A stretch of DNA of 64,000 nt from UBA7236 sp035439505 (GTDB taxonomy: Bacteria; Bacteroidota; Bacteroidia; Chitinophagales; BACL12). Position 1 is the first letter of the stretch; every line of letters starts with the position of its first letter. This document shows positions 53,550 to 62,819 of this stretch, piece after piece. Both the position numbers and the translations under genes were made by a program. The stretch is from assembly GCA_035439505.1 (NCBI GenBank), contig DAORKJ010000012.1, positions 1-64,000 of the forward strand, read 5' to 3'. The notes under the pieces were generated by a model. The model searched no databases, was not told where the DNA came from, and saw nothing but the letters and a program-made list of their open reading frames with translations.

Positions 53550-55259
53550 ATGAAAAAATACTTTACCCTTCTTACTGGTTTTGCCCTAATGATTGCTACT
53601 GCTGATGGGCAAATTTTTACAAAAATTACAACCGGTGACTTAGTAAATACACCTTCCGATTCGCGAAGCTGTAATTGGGTAGATATTAATAACGATGGTT
53701 TTCAGGATGTGTTTATTTCCAATGGCAAAGCAGGTGGTGAAAACAATATGTTATATATTAACCAGGGTGATGGCAATTTTACCACTGTGACTGGTGACCC
53801 TATAGTGATGGATAATCAACCTTCGGATGGTGCTACTTGGGCCGACATGGATAACGATGGTGATATAGATGCTTTTGTGGTAAACTGGTATGGAAAAAAT
53901 AATATGTTGTATTCCAATAATGGTGATGGCACGTTTGAACAAATAACAGATGGCATTCCAGTTAATGATTTTGGATATTCAGAAACTGCTGCCTGGGGCG
54001 ATTATGATAATGATGGGTATGTAGATTTATACGTAACAAATTCGGACAGCATCAAAAAAAATTATTTATACCATAATGATGGCTCTACATTTTCAAAAAT
54101 AACAGAAGGTGATATAACAAATGAAGCTTATATTTCTCGTTGTGCAAATTGGATTGATGTTGATGGCGACAATGATGTAGATTTGTTTGTCACCAACGAA
54201 TTTAATCAGCAGGAAAATTTGTATCTCAATAATGGTGACGGCACTTTTACAAAAAAGACAGGCGACCCACTGGTATTAAATGGCGGAAAAACCATGAGTG
54301 CAAGTTGGGGTGATGTAGATAACGATGGTGACTTCGATGTTTTTTTAGCTAATGATGGCGCAAACAATGCGCTTTTTTATAATGATGGGGAAGGTAATTT
54401 CACAAAGGCTACTACTGATATTGTAAGTAATGATGGTGGAAATTCATTCGGAAGTAATTTTGCTGATATCGATAATGATGGTGACTTGGATTTATTTGTG
54501 ACAAATTCTTTTTGGGGTACGATGTGGAATAATTTTTTATACCTCAATAATGGTGATGGCACATTTACGAAAAATACTACGGATGTTACTGCTACAGATA
54601 TGGGCTGGAGTTATGGAAATGCTTTTGGCGACTATGATAACGATGGCGACATGGATTTAGTGGTTGCTAATTGTTATGATGCAGCGCAAAATAATCATCT
54701 ATATAATAATAATGGTAATGATAATAATTGGGTTACTATTTCTTGTGTAGGCACCATGTCTAACAAATCGGCGATAGGTGCGGTTGTAAAAGTTTTAGCT
54801 ACTATTAATGGTGAGCCTACATGGCAAATGACTCAAATAAGCGGACAAACAGGGTATTGTGGTCAAAACATGTTGCCGGCGCATTTTGGTTTGGGTGATG
54901 CAACAATTATCGACAGTGTATATATTTATTGGCCAAGTGGTTATGTAGATATCACTACTAATTTGCCAATAAATCAATTTGCTACTATTGCAGAAGGTAC
55001 CTATGGAAATGCTGTTTCAAGTGTTGCTAAGAACGAATTAAAAGTGACTCCAAACCCTGCTGATACCTTTATTAATTTGGGGGTGAATGAATTGGCAGAC
55101 ATCCAAATCTATAATTTAAGCGGACAAATAGTCGTACAATATATTCAATATGCAAATGAAAATTTAAATATTTCCGCCATTGAAACCGGTAATTATATTG
55201 TTGTAATAAATACCATTTCTAATATAAAACTGGCTGGTAGATTAGTTGTAACCAGATAA
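53550..55259 (+). CDS. Secreted FG-GAP/VCBS repeat protein with ASPIC/UnbV and T9SS domains
   Basis: This 569-residue secreted protein starts at the ATG at 53550 (MKKYFTLLTGFALMIATADGQ); an ATG at 53532 adds six residues. Seven repeats carry calcium-binding-like DxDxDGxxD cores (VDINNDGFQD, MDNDGDIDAF, DYDNDGYVDLY, DVDGDNDVDLF, DVDNDGDFDVF, DIDNDGDLDLF, DYDNDGDMDLV), predicting an integrin-like beta-propeller. An ASPIC/UnbV domain follows (~395-490, WVTISCVGTMSNKSAIGAVVKV). A T9SS sorting domain (VTPNPADTFINLG...) ends the protein. It is probably a Ca2+-dependent surface adhesion or binding protein. It is divergent from the peptide-catabolism operon. Confidence 0.88.
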   Translation: MKKYFTLLTGFALMIATADGQIFTKITTGDLVNTPSDSRSCNWVDINNDGFQDVFISNGKAGGENNMLYINQGDGNFTTVTGDPIVMDNQPSDGATWADMDNDGDIDAFVVNWYGKNNMLYSNNGDGTFEQITDGIPVNDFGYSETAAWGDYDNDGYVDLYVTNSDSIKKNYLYHNDGSTFSKITEGDITNEAYISRCANWIDVDGDNDVDLFVTNEFNQQENLYLNNGDGTFTKKTGDPLVLNGGKTMSASWGDVDNDGDFDVFLANDGANNALFYNDGEGNFTKATTDIVSNDGGNSFGSNFADIDNDGDLDLFVTNSFWGTMWNNFLYLNNGDGTFTKNTTDVTATDMGWSYGNAFGDYDNDGDMDLVVANCYDAAQNNHLYNNNGNDNNWVTISCVGTMSNKSAIGAVVKVLATINGEPTWQMTQISGQTGYCGQNMLPAHFGLGDATIIDSVYIYWPSGYVDITTNLPINQFATIAEGTYGNAVSSVAKNELKVTPNPADTFINLGVNELADIQIYNLSGQIVVQYIQYANENLNISAIETGNYIVVINTISNIKLAGRLVVTR

Positions 55260-55396
55260 GACAATTTATTTACCTTAGTCACTAATCAATCTTACAGCAT
55301 GATGATTTGAGCGCAATTTAATACTTTTAATTTTGGATGTTGGAAGTTGCAATTTCTGTTGCGAAAATAATAATCATTCCTGCAGTATTTTAGAAT

Positions 55397-56005
55397 TTAT
55401 TTTATTTTTTCCTCCAACATAGGTTTTACCTTTTCTATCCATTCCTGTTTTAAAATACTTAGCACAATACTATCTCGACGTCCTCCACTTAATTTTGGTG
55501 TGTTACTTCGTAATATGCCTTCCTCAATACAACCAATTTTTTTCATTGCACGAATACTTTTTGCATTGTTGGCATCAGCACGAAATTCAACCCGCTCTAT
55601 ACCCATGTTTTCAAATGCATTTGCTAATAATAAATATTTACAATGTGTATTTAAGCCTGTCCCTTGAAATTGTTTGCCATACCATGTATATCCAAGTTGT
55701 AAAGTTTGCATGGGCAATTGAATATCATAATATCTTGTGCTGCCGGCATATTGTTGCGTTCTTTTATCAAATACAATAAATGGATATTCACGGAGTTGAT
55801 TTTTTGCATGTAATGCAATTTGTAAATAATTTTTCAACCCTGCCTCACCAGCTGCTGAAACTAGTGAATATGTCCATAACTCAGGTTCGTTAAGTGCAAA
55901 AGGAAGTAATAACGCATAATCGGCCTCCTGTAGTGGCCTCAATTCTACAACTGAGGTAGAAAGCACAATAGGTTTTGTTAAATCAAAGAGGGAGGAGTTG
56001 TTCAT
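55397..56005 (-). CDS. GNAT-family N-acetyltransferase (RimJ/RimL type)
   Basis: This 202-residue acetyl-CoA-dependent acetyltransferase has VELRPLQEADYALLLPFA near the start, then YAGSTRYYDIQ, LQLGYTWYGKQFQGTGLNTHCKYLLLANAFENMGIERVEFRADANNAKSIRAMKKIG and a closing GGRRDSIVLSILKQEW. The Q/GxGxG/A-type pyrophosphate loop is QGTGLN. Relatives acetylate ribosomal-protein N-termini or small molecules; the substrate here is unknown. It has its own promoter-like sequence upstream and stands alone. Confidence 0.9.
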   Translation of the reverse strand: MNNSSLFDLTKPIVLSTSVVELRPLQEADYALLLPFALNEPELWTYSLVSAAGEAGLKNYLQIALHAKNQLREYPFIVFDKRTQQYAGSTRYYDIQLPMQTLQLGYTWYGKQFQGTGLNTHCKYLLLANAFENMGIERVEFRADANNAKSIRAMKKIGCIEEGILRSNTPKLSGGRRDSIVLSILKQEWIEKVKPMLEEKIK

Positions 56006-56022
56006 ACATAAATACTTATTTG

Positions 56023-56054
56023 CAAAATTATCATTTGCCTTTGTTATTTAGCAA
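56023..56054 (-). promoter_or_regulatory. Promoter of the GNAT acetyltransferase gene
   Basis: Minus strand TTG (56054-56052), 21-base spacer and perfect TAATTTTG (56030-56023), 18 bases before the ATG. Confidence 0.45.
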
Positions 56055-56070
56055 CGTATGGGGAATTTTA

Positions 56071-56078
56071 TATATTTG
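56071..56078 (+). promoter_or_regulatory. -7 promoter element right before the 56084 gene
   Basis: TATATTTG is a perfect TAnnTTTG ending five bases before the GTG at 56084. Either the mRNA is leaderless or the true start is further downstream. Confidence 0.4.
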
Positions 56079-56083
56079 AAATC

Positions 56084-56911
56084 GTGAGGCAACCTTATAT
56101 ATTACACTGTGGTTACACATTTAAGTATCATTTATTTATGGTGGTTGCTTTATTTATTGCTTTTATGCGTGTTGGGAATTCGCAGGTCATTGATACATTA
56201 AACACCCAAAAGGAATTCATTCTGCCTTCCAATAGCTCCAATATTGGGGTATCGGCAAATTTGGCTTCCTATAAAATTAAAGGTGCGACAACTTTATCCA
56301 ATGTTGGTATTGAGCCTGCTATTTCGTTTGCTGCTTATTATAACTTAAATAAACTGGTTACCCATGGATGGTATCTGCAAACACAATATGCGTGGGCTGA
56401 TAATATCAGAAACCAAGCTTCAAATGCGTTTGGATTTGAAGGAGGATACCGGGCTTCTCTCTTAATAGCTCCATTTGGATTAATAACCGGTGTAGGATAT
56501 AAATCAACAATTTATGATTTTAGTAATATCACCCCAAATCAAAACTTTTGGTTGACACAAATCTACATTCCGGCAGAAGTTTACTGGTCGAAATTATTGC
56601 CATCCAACAATGCCATGTTAGTTCAACTTTCCATTCCGATTGCCGAATTAGTGAGTTATTCTGATGCTACATTTAGAAATCCTGTATCGTCAGCTAATGC
56701 AGAACCTTTAACTTTTAGTCTAATACATAGTGATTTTGAAGCCGCATTACCTTTTGTAGATTTTTTTGGCTCAAAACTGGGGCTTGCCTATGTTAAAACA
56801 CTATCCAAAACCAAGGCTTTGAAATTGGCCTATGTTTTCCAATACTATCAGTTATTTGAGCCTGTTTATAGTAATACCGACAATGGTTTGGCCTTGGTTT
56901 ACCAGTTCTAA
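56084..56911 (+). CDS. Outer-membrane beta-barrel-like protein of unknown function
   Basis: This 275-residue protein begins with GTG at 56084; an ATG at 56138 (MVVALFIAFMRVGNSQ) is an alternative signal-peptide start. After cleavage near ...GNSQ the sequence shows amphipathic strands rich in Y, F and W with short turns (FAAYYNLNKLVTHGWYLQTQYAW, GLITGVGYKS, ALKLAYVFQYYQLF), and it ends in VYQF with a terminal F typical of outer-membrane barrels. About 8-12 strands would fit. I do not recognise a specific family. Confidence 0.68.
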   Translation: MRQPYILHCGYTFKYHLFMVVALFIAFMRVGNSQVIDTLNTQKEFILPSNSSNIGVSANLASYKIKGATTLSNVGIEPAISFAAYYNLNKLVTHGWYLQTQYAWADNIRNQASNAFGFEGGYRASLLIAPFGLITGVGYKSTIYDFSNITPNQNFWLTQIYIPAEVYWSKLLPSNNAMLVQLSIPIAELVSYSDATFRNPVSSANAEPLTFSLIHSDFEAALPFVDFFGSKLGLAYVKTLSKTKALKLAYVFQYYQLFEPVYSNTDNGLALVYQF

Positions 56912-56982
56912 AAGACACCGTTTTTTGGAGAAATCACGCAAATGGTTTATTTTTAGCATCAGAAACAACAAAACGTATTCAT

Positions 56983-57378
56983 ATGAAATCAAATCGCCAC
57001 TTTTTTGCCGTTGTTATTTTATTGATGGTATCAGCGTTTACCTATGCGCAGGATGCCGGTATACCTAATGGCTCCTATAAAGCTACTCAACTGGCTTCAA
57101 CAGGTAAACCACATATCATAACAATGGAAAGCACTACAATTGACGGTGTAAGTCATATTTCTTACACTGAAACTATTGATGGTGTTGAAGTTTGCTCAGC
57201 AAAATTGGTTTACACTGCAACTGAATCTGCAGACCGATATTTGTATAAGTCTACTGTAGCAGGAACAAAAGACTGCACGAATGGAGCTGATATGCATTTT
57301 ATCGTGTTAGACGCTTCAGGTACTGCTATCAATATGCAGAGAGGCTCAGGTAGGGTTTTTTCGCTATTAAAACAATAA
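56983..57378 (+). CDS. Small secreted protein of unknown function
   Basis: This 131-residue protein has a clear signal peptide (RHFFAVVILLMVSAFTYAQ). The mature ~108 residues have beta-strand-like sequence and two cysteines (EVCSAK and KDCTNG) that could form one disulfide. It looks like a small lipocalin-like or beta-sandwich domain, but I recognise no family. It lies 71 bases after the barrel gene on the same strand and ends in a strong terminator, so the two may share an mRNA. Confidence 0.7.
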   Translation: MKSNRHFFAVVILLMVSAFTYAQDAGIPNGSYKATQLASTGKPHIITMESTTIDGVSHISYTETIDGVEVCSAKLVYTATESADRYLYKSTVAGTKDCTNGADMHFIVLDASGTAINMQRGSGRVFSLLKQ

Positions 57379-57397
57379 ACCTATTTAATAATATTTT

Positions 57398-57430
57398 ACC
57401 CCTTGGCGTTTGTTCGTCAAGGGGTTTTTT
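57398..57430 (+). terminator. Terminator after the small secreted protein
   Basis: ACCCCTTGGCG (57398-57408) pairs with CGTCAAGGGGT (57415-57425, one G-U) around TTTGTT, followed by six T. Confidence 0.85.
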
Positions 57431-57593
57431 ATTGCCAATTGTTCATAAAGAAAAACTGCTTACTAAGTGAATAACCGATTTCACACAAAATTTAGTGCAC
57501 TTCGCTCAAACCCGTTTTTTTGTTGTTGGGAAAGAAAATACTTTTGAATTGTTAATCAATTGAAAATATTTATACGCACAATATTTACCTGTT

Positions 57594-58139
57594 ATGAAAC
57601 AAACGCTCATTACCCTTTTTCTGCTATTTTCCATGAATACCATATTAAGTGCCGGCAATAATCCCCACGTTGCCGCACTTAATATTCCGGTGCAATCATT
57701 TGATGCCATTCGTGTTGAAAAAGGCATTACTGTAATTATTCAGCAAGGCGCAGAATACGGTGTTAAGGTTGCAGACCAACAAGATGCAAATGCCATAAAC
57801 ATTCGGTGCAAAGGTGCCCAACTCCGAATAAGTAAAAAAATATTCAGAAAACATACCACAGTTTATGTTACCTGCGATCAATTAACCAAAATTCGTGCTT
57901 GTTATGGTGCGCAGGTTATTGCTAACGATATTAGTGGTGAACAACTCGAACTTATTGTAGATGAAAATGCAGTTGTATATCTTGAAGCAGATGTGGAACT
58001 GATTAAATCGACAAACAGAAATGGATTAATCAATATTACAGGCGATTATCGCGCAGAAAAAGGATTATACGATTACAATGGAAGATATTCGGTTATATAT
58101 ACTCATACAAAAACCAATCTTACAGAAAGTATTAAATAA
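57594..58139 (+). CDS. Head-GIN domain (DUF2807) secreted protein
   Basis: This 181-residue secreted protein has a signal peptide (MKQTLITLFLLFSMNTILSAG) and a putative auto-transporter adhesin head-GIN domain. FDAIRVEKGITVIIQQGAEYGVKV is the diagnostic start. It is followed by strand repeats of a right-handed beta-solenoid (LTKIRACYGAQVIANDISGEQLELIVDENAVVYLEADVE). Function of the domain is not established; most copies are small secreted or lipoprotein forms in Bacteroidota. A shorter solenoid than usual (~230 residues) suggests a trimmed copy. Confidence 0.85.
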   Translation: MKQTLITLFLLFSMNTILSAGNNPHVAALNIPVQSFDAIRVEKGITVIIQQGAEYGVKVADQQDANAINIRCKGAQLRISKKIFRKHTTVYVTCDQLTKIRACYGAQVIANDISGEQLELIVDENAVVYLEADVELIKSTNRNGLINITGDYRAEKGLYDYNGRYSVIYTHTKTNLTESIK

Positions 58140-58162
58140 TATTATATCATGCAGATTTCTAT

Positions 58163-58188
58163 GAGGTTCACATTTGTGAGCCTTTTTT
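58163..58188 (+). terminator. Terminator of the head-GIN gene
   Basis: AGGTTCAC (58164-58171) and GTGAGCCT (58176-58183, one G-U) pair around ATTT and run into TTTTTT. It overlaps the last two bases of the convergent DUF2721 gene. Confidence 0.75.
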
Positions 58189-58627
58189 ATTTGTCAAATT
58201 TTTTGCGGATATAGTCTACGAGATTATCACCTTCCATTCCTTCCATATCAGACAATTCTAACTCCAGGGCTCTGGTACTTTGCATAATTTCAATTAAGGA
58301 AATAATTAAACTTATCGAGAAACTAATGATAGACGCAGCAAATGTAATATGAGCCAAATCGAAATTATCCTGGTATATGGTATACATACACATAATAGCT
58401 AATAAAAAAGAGGTCACTCCGAAAAACTGCATACGACGAACCAACTTTATACGATATTGGAGATTTTTAATTTGTAACTGTAAGTTATTATTGGATGTGT
58501 TAGTCTGATACTCGTCATGTAACTTTCTTACTACTGTACTCAAGGCCATAAATCTGTTAGTATAAGCTAACATTACCAAACTTATTGCCGGGAATAACAA
58601 AGCCGGTGTGTTTATTGTGATATCCAT
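58187..58627 (-). CDS. DUF2721 family membrane protein
   Basis: This 146-residue inner-membrane protein has an N-terminal helix (~8-26, TPALLFPAISLVMLAYTNRF, diagnostic for DUF2721) and a charged helical loop to ~66. Two more helices follow (~68-87 and ~92-113), then an acidic-to-basic tail. The family is widespread in Bacteroidota and its role is unknown. It lies upstream of nothing on its strand and converges with the head-GIN gene. Confidence 0.85.
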   Translation of the reverse strand: MDITINTPALLFPAISLVMLAYTNRFMALSTVVRKLHDEYQTNTSNNNLQLQIKNLQYRIKLVRRMQFFGVTSFLLAIMCMYTIYQDNFDLAHITFAASIISFSISLIISLIEIMQSTRALELELSDMEGMEGDNLVDYIRKKFDK

Positions 58628-58675
58628 AATGCAAATTAAACTAATTAATAGGAATTGGCAGTTTTTCTTCTTTAT

Positions 58676-61600
58676 TTAAAATATGGCTCTCATTTGTAAT
58701 CGGCCCAAATGGGTAATCGGGTTGTCGCCGGTTTTACGGCCTTCATAACTGGCTGTTAATTGCAACAGTTGTGATAACTTTCTGTCCAATGTTAGATTCC
58801 ATAACAGATTGTTTCCATTGTTTAATCCCTCCAACATAGCGTAACCTACAGGTGTATCTTCAATTCCCTCAAATGCAATTTCGATATACGAAAACTTAGC
58901 TGAAACTGTGCTTTTGGCAACAACATTATANNNNNNNNNNNNNNNNNNNNNNNNNNNNNNNNNNNNNNNNNNNNNNNNNNNNNNNNNNNNNNNNNNNNNN
59001 NNNNNNNNNNNNNNNNNNNNNNNNNNNNNNTCATCTTTTCCTCTACTTTCCGGCCCAACAGTAATAACGATTTTATTGAAATTGCGTAAATAACTATAAT
59101 CTATACCGAATTTAGTTCCTGCTCTGTTAAAAAATAGCGTGTTTAACCAATATACATTTGAACTCACCAACAAACTATCGGCAATTTCAGAAAATGGATT
59201 ATAGGAATTCAAAGACTGATCATCCAAAACTTTGCGTGAAAGTTGCAGTGATGATTGTGCGGCAAATTTTCCAATAAACCCTTCAAACCCTTTGCTATCG
59301 TGCCAAATAACCTTTGGATTTAAACCTAATGCATAATTGAAATTGGTCAAGTTACTTTGTATGTACTCATCTGTTGGTGTAATTACCTGAACAAAATTGG
59401 CTTCATCGGCAAATACCGCAATCTCAAATTCATCTAATTCCTGGGTGCCATTTGCATTATAATCATTCCATGTATATACGCCTAATCCCGGTTCAACTTC
59501 AACATAGGTAAATGTACGTTTAGGTTCTTGTCCGGTGCCTAATTCATAAAATAAATCTCCGGTTACTAAACCTTTTTTTACTGTGAAACTATTTTGTAAT
59601 CGGCCTAATAATGATTTTTCAGGATTTAATAAGGTTAATGAAGTATCTAAAATGGATAAGGTTCTGTAAGTTAGTTGCCATGAGTATTTATTATTTATTT
59701 TTTTATTAAATGCACCATTTAAGGAATATGTATTGCCCTGTGTAACATTTGTGAATTTTCCGTTTAATGGTAATTTGTCTAAGCGGGTAATTATTTCTCC
59801 CTTAATTGAAGTTTTTGCGGTATCAGAACTTCCAATAAAATATTGTAATTGATCGTAATAAAAGGAATTACTTAGTAATGAATCACCCTGCATAGAAATT
59901 GCATTGTGTTCACCCTCATACAAAATGCCTGTTTTCCATTGTTTAATGGAAGGGAATGTTCTTATTATACTTGCTTTAGGACGAAAAAACACCGCTTGAT
60001 TACTATCATCTGAAGATTGTAAAAAACTCCCTCCGGCTGTTAAGTTCCATTTAGTAGTTGTAAATCCACCATTCAGCGCTTGTAAAAAACCGGTATAAAC
60101 ATTTTCGCGAATAAATGCTGATGACTGGAATCCTAAATTCCATTTTTCACTACCGGAAATAGTGAAGCCTGCATTTGCATAATGTTCATTTGTTTTTTCT
60201 GTTGAAAAAATATTCCAATCGCGATTAAACTCAACTGGACGATAACGCTCAGGTGGAGCAAAATTAGCCGCTGCAAATTCGTAATTTGCCTGTGTTTGTA
60301 ATTTAGTGGTAGCACTTATACTTTTATTGTAATTATAACTTCCTCTGTAAGCAAATCCAGCATTATCTGAATTATCAATATCAGAAAATGTATTTACATC
60401 ATTATTGGTAAATGCCAACTCACTGCCAATTGTGTGATTAGGTGTCAATTGATAACTACCGCCCAATGCTACCATTGTAGATTTTTTTGGAGCTATTAAT
60501 AAAATAACAGGTTCAGCACTTCCTTGTGGAACCCCTGCAATAGGGGCTACCCATTGATATACCCTCCCGTTCGCGGAAGTGGTTGTTAGTATATAATTCC
60601 CGTTGTTACTCCCCAATTCGGTGAATGATAATGCATATTTAGCCGAATCGGGATTTGTTGAATAAACAAAAACGGAGTCAAAGCCTAACGTATCAATCAT
60701 CTTATACATTATTCGCGAAGCATCAAATGCAATACTATCAATACCTGATGAAAAAGCTTGATTTAATGAATCTCCAACCGAGGACAAAATATTTCGTTGC
60801 TCCGAATCTATAGTTTGGTCTAAGGGTTGATTTTTACTATCCTGTTCGCTGTAAATATTTAAGTGTAATGACAATTTATCATCTCCTGATGTAAAGGTAC
60901 TACCTGAATACACTAAAGAGCGGAAATAATTTTTGTCGGAATATTCAAATTCGATTTGTACCCTTTTATCTTTCGTCAATAATACATTTGTTGTAAACGC
61001 AATTTCACCGGCATTATAATCAATAATATAATCGTTCTCTGCACCACGAACCATTAATTTTCCATCAATATAAACACGTTCAGTGCCTGCTAAAATAATA
61101 ATGAATGTTTCACCATTATTTCCCTTCAACTTATATGGTCCTTGATTACCTTCTATTATCGGAATGTCTTGCCTTGAATAATTACCCTTGGCAACTGCTA
61201 AACTCAAACCACTGGTAAATGTGCCTCCATAAAGGTCAAACGCTCCGGTGTAACTAGCTCCCTGTAATTTTTTATAATAATTCATAAAATAACCCGGAGG
61301 TCGATAAATTTCGTAATCGCCCATGATGAGTTTTTGCCTGTTTTTCGACAACTGGATAAATACTTTGTCAAATTCCTGCAATTGTTGTGTATTCCCTTCC
61401 GGTTGAATGGGGATATTATTATCTGTTATTGATGCAGATATATTGACATCATTTTGCAACTTGCCGTTTAACTGCAAATTAAAATCAGAATTCACCACCA
61501 CATCCTGATTATTGCCAAATGAAATTCCTCTTGCAAAACTGCCATTATAATCTAATCCGGAAATATTGAGATATGGTTCTGAATTTTTTATATCAATTAC

Positions 61601-61966
61601 ATAAGGTTTGAAGTTGATATTTGCACTATCGAACAACGCCGGATTTTTATTAAAATATGTGCGCGTAAATAAATAAGGAAATACCTGATATTGAATACGA
61701 ATAACGCCTTGGTAGGGTTTGAGGAAGATTAATCGTGAATTAAAATATTCAACCTTATAAAAACTACTATCCAAAGTTGTAAATAACGTATCTCCTGCTT
61801 CAACATAAGAAATTGTCAATGTACCGGGAATAATACTAAGTGTATCAATGGTTAGCGTGTCGTTGTTGACTATTATTGTGCGCACTCGTTCATTACCCGA
61901 CTGTGCATTTATATGCGCAGTGGTAAATAAGATGATACAAACTGATATCAGGAGTCGCAGTCTAAT
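58676..61966 (-). CDS. Large outer-membrane beta-barrel protein with apparent ATT start
   Basis: This ~1096-residue outer-membrane protein of unknown function contains one assembly gap. The first ATG/GTG/TTG start in frame is a GTG at 61885, but the open frame continues upstream. It encodes a textbook signal peptide (RLRLLISVCIILFTTAHINAQ) preceded by ATT at 61966, and no ATG, GTG or TTG precedes it. The N-terminal ~330 residues form beta-rich domains with RGISFGNNQDVVVNSDFNLQL, ASITDNNIPIQPEGNTQQLQEFDKVFIQLS and YSDKNYFRSLVYSG. The rest is barrel strands with a terminal F. The N-terminal motifs remind me of giant Bacteroidota outer-membrane proteins such as SprA, but that is only a resemblance. 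Confidence 0.78.
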   Translation of the reverse strand: MRLRLLISVCIILFTTAHINAQSGNERVRTIIVNNDTLTIDTLSIIPGTLTISYVEAGDTLFTTLDSSFYKVEYFNSRLIFLKPYQGVIRIQYQVFPYLFTRTYFNKNPALFDSANINFKPYVIDIKNSEPYLNISGLDYNGSFARGISFGNNQDVVVNSDFNLQLNGKLQNDVNISASITDNNIPIQPEGNTQQLQEFDKVFIQLSKNRQKLIMGDYEIYRPPGYFMNYYKKLQGASYTGAFDLYGGTFTSGLSLAVAKGNYSRQDIPIIEGNQGPYKLKGNNGETFIIILAGTERVYIDGKLMVRGAENDYIIDYNAGEIAFTTNVLLTKDKRVQIEFEYSDKNYFRSLVYSGSTFTSGDDKLSLHLNIYSEQDSKNQPLDQTIDSEQRNILSSVGDSLNQAFSSGIDSIAFDASRIMYKMIDTLGFDSVFVYSTNPDSAKYALSFTELGSNNGNYILTTTSANGRVYQWVAPIAGVPQGSAEPVILLIAPKKSTMVALGGSYQLTPNHTIGSELAFTNNDVNTFSDIDNSDNAGFAYRGSYNYNKSISATTKLQTQANYEFAAANFAPPERYRPVEFNRDWNIFSTEKTNEHYANAGFTISGSEKWNLGFQSSAFIRENVYTGFLQALNGGFTTTKWNLTAGGSFLQSSDDSNQAVFFRPKASIIRTFPSIKQWKTGILYEGEHNAISMQGDSLLSNSFYYDQLQYFIGSSDTAKTSIKGEIITRLDKLPLNGKFTNVTQGNTYSLNGAFNKKINNKYSWQLTYRTLSILDTSLTLLNPEKSLLGRLQNSFTVKKGLVTGDLFYELGTGQEPKRTFTYVEVEPGLGVYTWNDYNANGTQELDEFEIAVFADEANFVQVITPTDEYIQSNLTNFNYALGLNPKVIWHDSKGFEGFIGKFAAQSSLQLSRKVLDDQSLNSYNPFSEIADSLLVSSNVYWLNTLFFNRAGTKFGIDYSYLRNFNKIVITVGPESRGKDXXXXXXXXXXXXXXXXXXXXXXXXXXXXXXXXXXYNVVAKSTVSAKFSYIEIAFEGIEDTPVGYAMLEGLNNGNNLLWNLTLDRKLSQLLQLTASYEGRKTGDNPITHLGRLQMRAIF
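58931..59030. other. Assembly gap (100 N) inside the outer-membrane barrel gene
   Basis: A 100-N placeholder between barrel segments, so the C-terminal strand count is unknown. Confidence 0.95.
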
Positions 61967-62039
61967 AGCCTGTCTTTTTTTGGTAAAGTTAATTGTAAGA
62001 CAGGAAACGTTGCTGAAGCGTGGTATGGTATCCCGTTTA

Positions 62040-62780
62040 CTAGGAAACCGGTTCTTTGTTTAAACGAATTATATGCATCAAATTGAGTAAACGAATAATA
62101 GGGTAGGTGGGGTCTATTTCAAACCAACGAACCCCGAAATTTGGACGAGCAAGTAACTTATGGTGATTATTATGGTAGCTTTCACCCATCATAAGCACAT
62201 CAACCGGTAAAAAGTTTTTACTGGTGTCTTCCATCTCAAAGTTCCGATATCCGTATTTATGTGCAAAATAGTTAATTATAGCTCCGTGAACAGGCCCCAT
62301 TAAACAAGTAATGGGAAACAGTAACCACATCCACCATTGTGTGGCAAAAGCCAGATAAAACAAGAAATATGCTACACCCCAGGCAATGCGGATACCATAA
62401 GAACTGACAAACCGGTCGAAACTACGCCACATGGGTAGGTTTTTCATGAATTTATCATCTACTGGAAATTTATCGCTGTTAATATCACTGTAAATCTGTT
62501 TGGTTTTCCACATTAACGGAAATAACCCTTTTGTATAACTTGGTGAATGCGGGTCGTTTTCTGTGTCTGTAAAGGCATGGTGTAAACGATGCAAAATTCC
62601 GTAGGCATATGGACTTAAATACGATGACCCTTGCGTTATCCAGGTGAAAAAGTAAAAGAATTTCTCCCAAAATGCATTCATTCTGAACATACTATGCGCT
62701 GCATATCGGTGTAGGAAAAACGTTTGGCTAAACAATGAAAGATACCAATGCAGGATAAAAACGATAAAAAAGATGGTCAT
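62040..62780 (-). CDS. Acyl-CoA / fatty-acid desaturase
   Basis: This 246-residue inner-membrane di-iron desaturase introduces a cis double bond (probably delta-9) into acyl chains and so sets membrane fluidity. Three histidine boxes are visible: H24RYAAH29, H64RLHH68 and H203NNHH207, with an additional NYFAHKYG near 170. Four hydrophobic helices surround them. The protein is shorter than eukaryotic desaturases because the N-terminal extension is absent; the box set is complete. It needs an external electron donor that is not encoded nearby. A -7 promoter box precedes it. Confidence 0.93.
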   Translation of the reverse strand: MTIFFIVFILHWYLSLFSQTFFLHRYAAHSMFRMNAFWEKFFYFFTWITQGSSYLSPYAYGILHRLHHAFTDTENDPHSPSYTKGLFPLMWKTKQIYSDINSDKFPVDDKFMKNLPMWRSFDRFVSSYGIRIAWGVAYFLFYLAFATQWWMWLLFPITCLMGPVHGAIINYFAHKYGYRNFEMEDTSKNFLPVDVLMMGESYHNNHHKLLARPNFGVRWFEIDPTYPIIRLLNLMHIIRLNKEPVS

Positions 62781-62819
62781 ACAGATAAACTGTTTTTTAT
62801 AATCTTGTTAATTCGGCTG

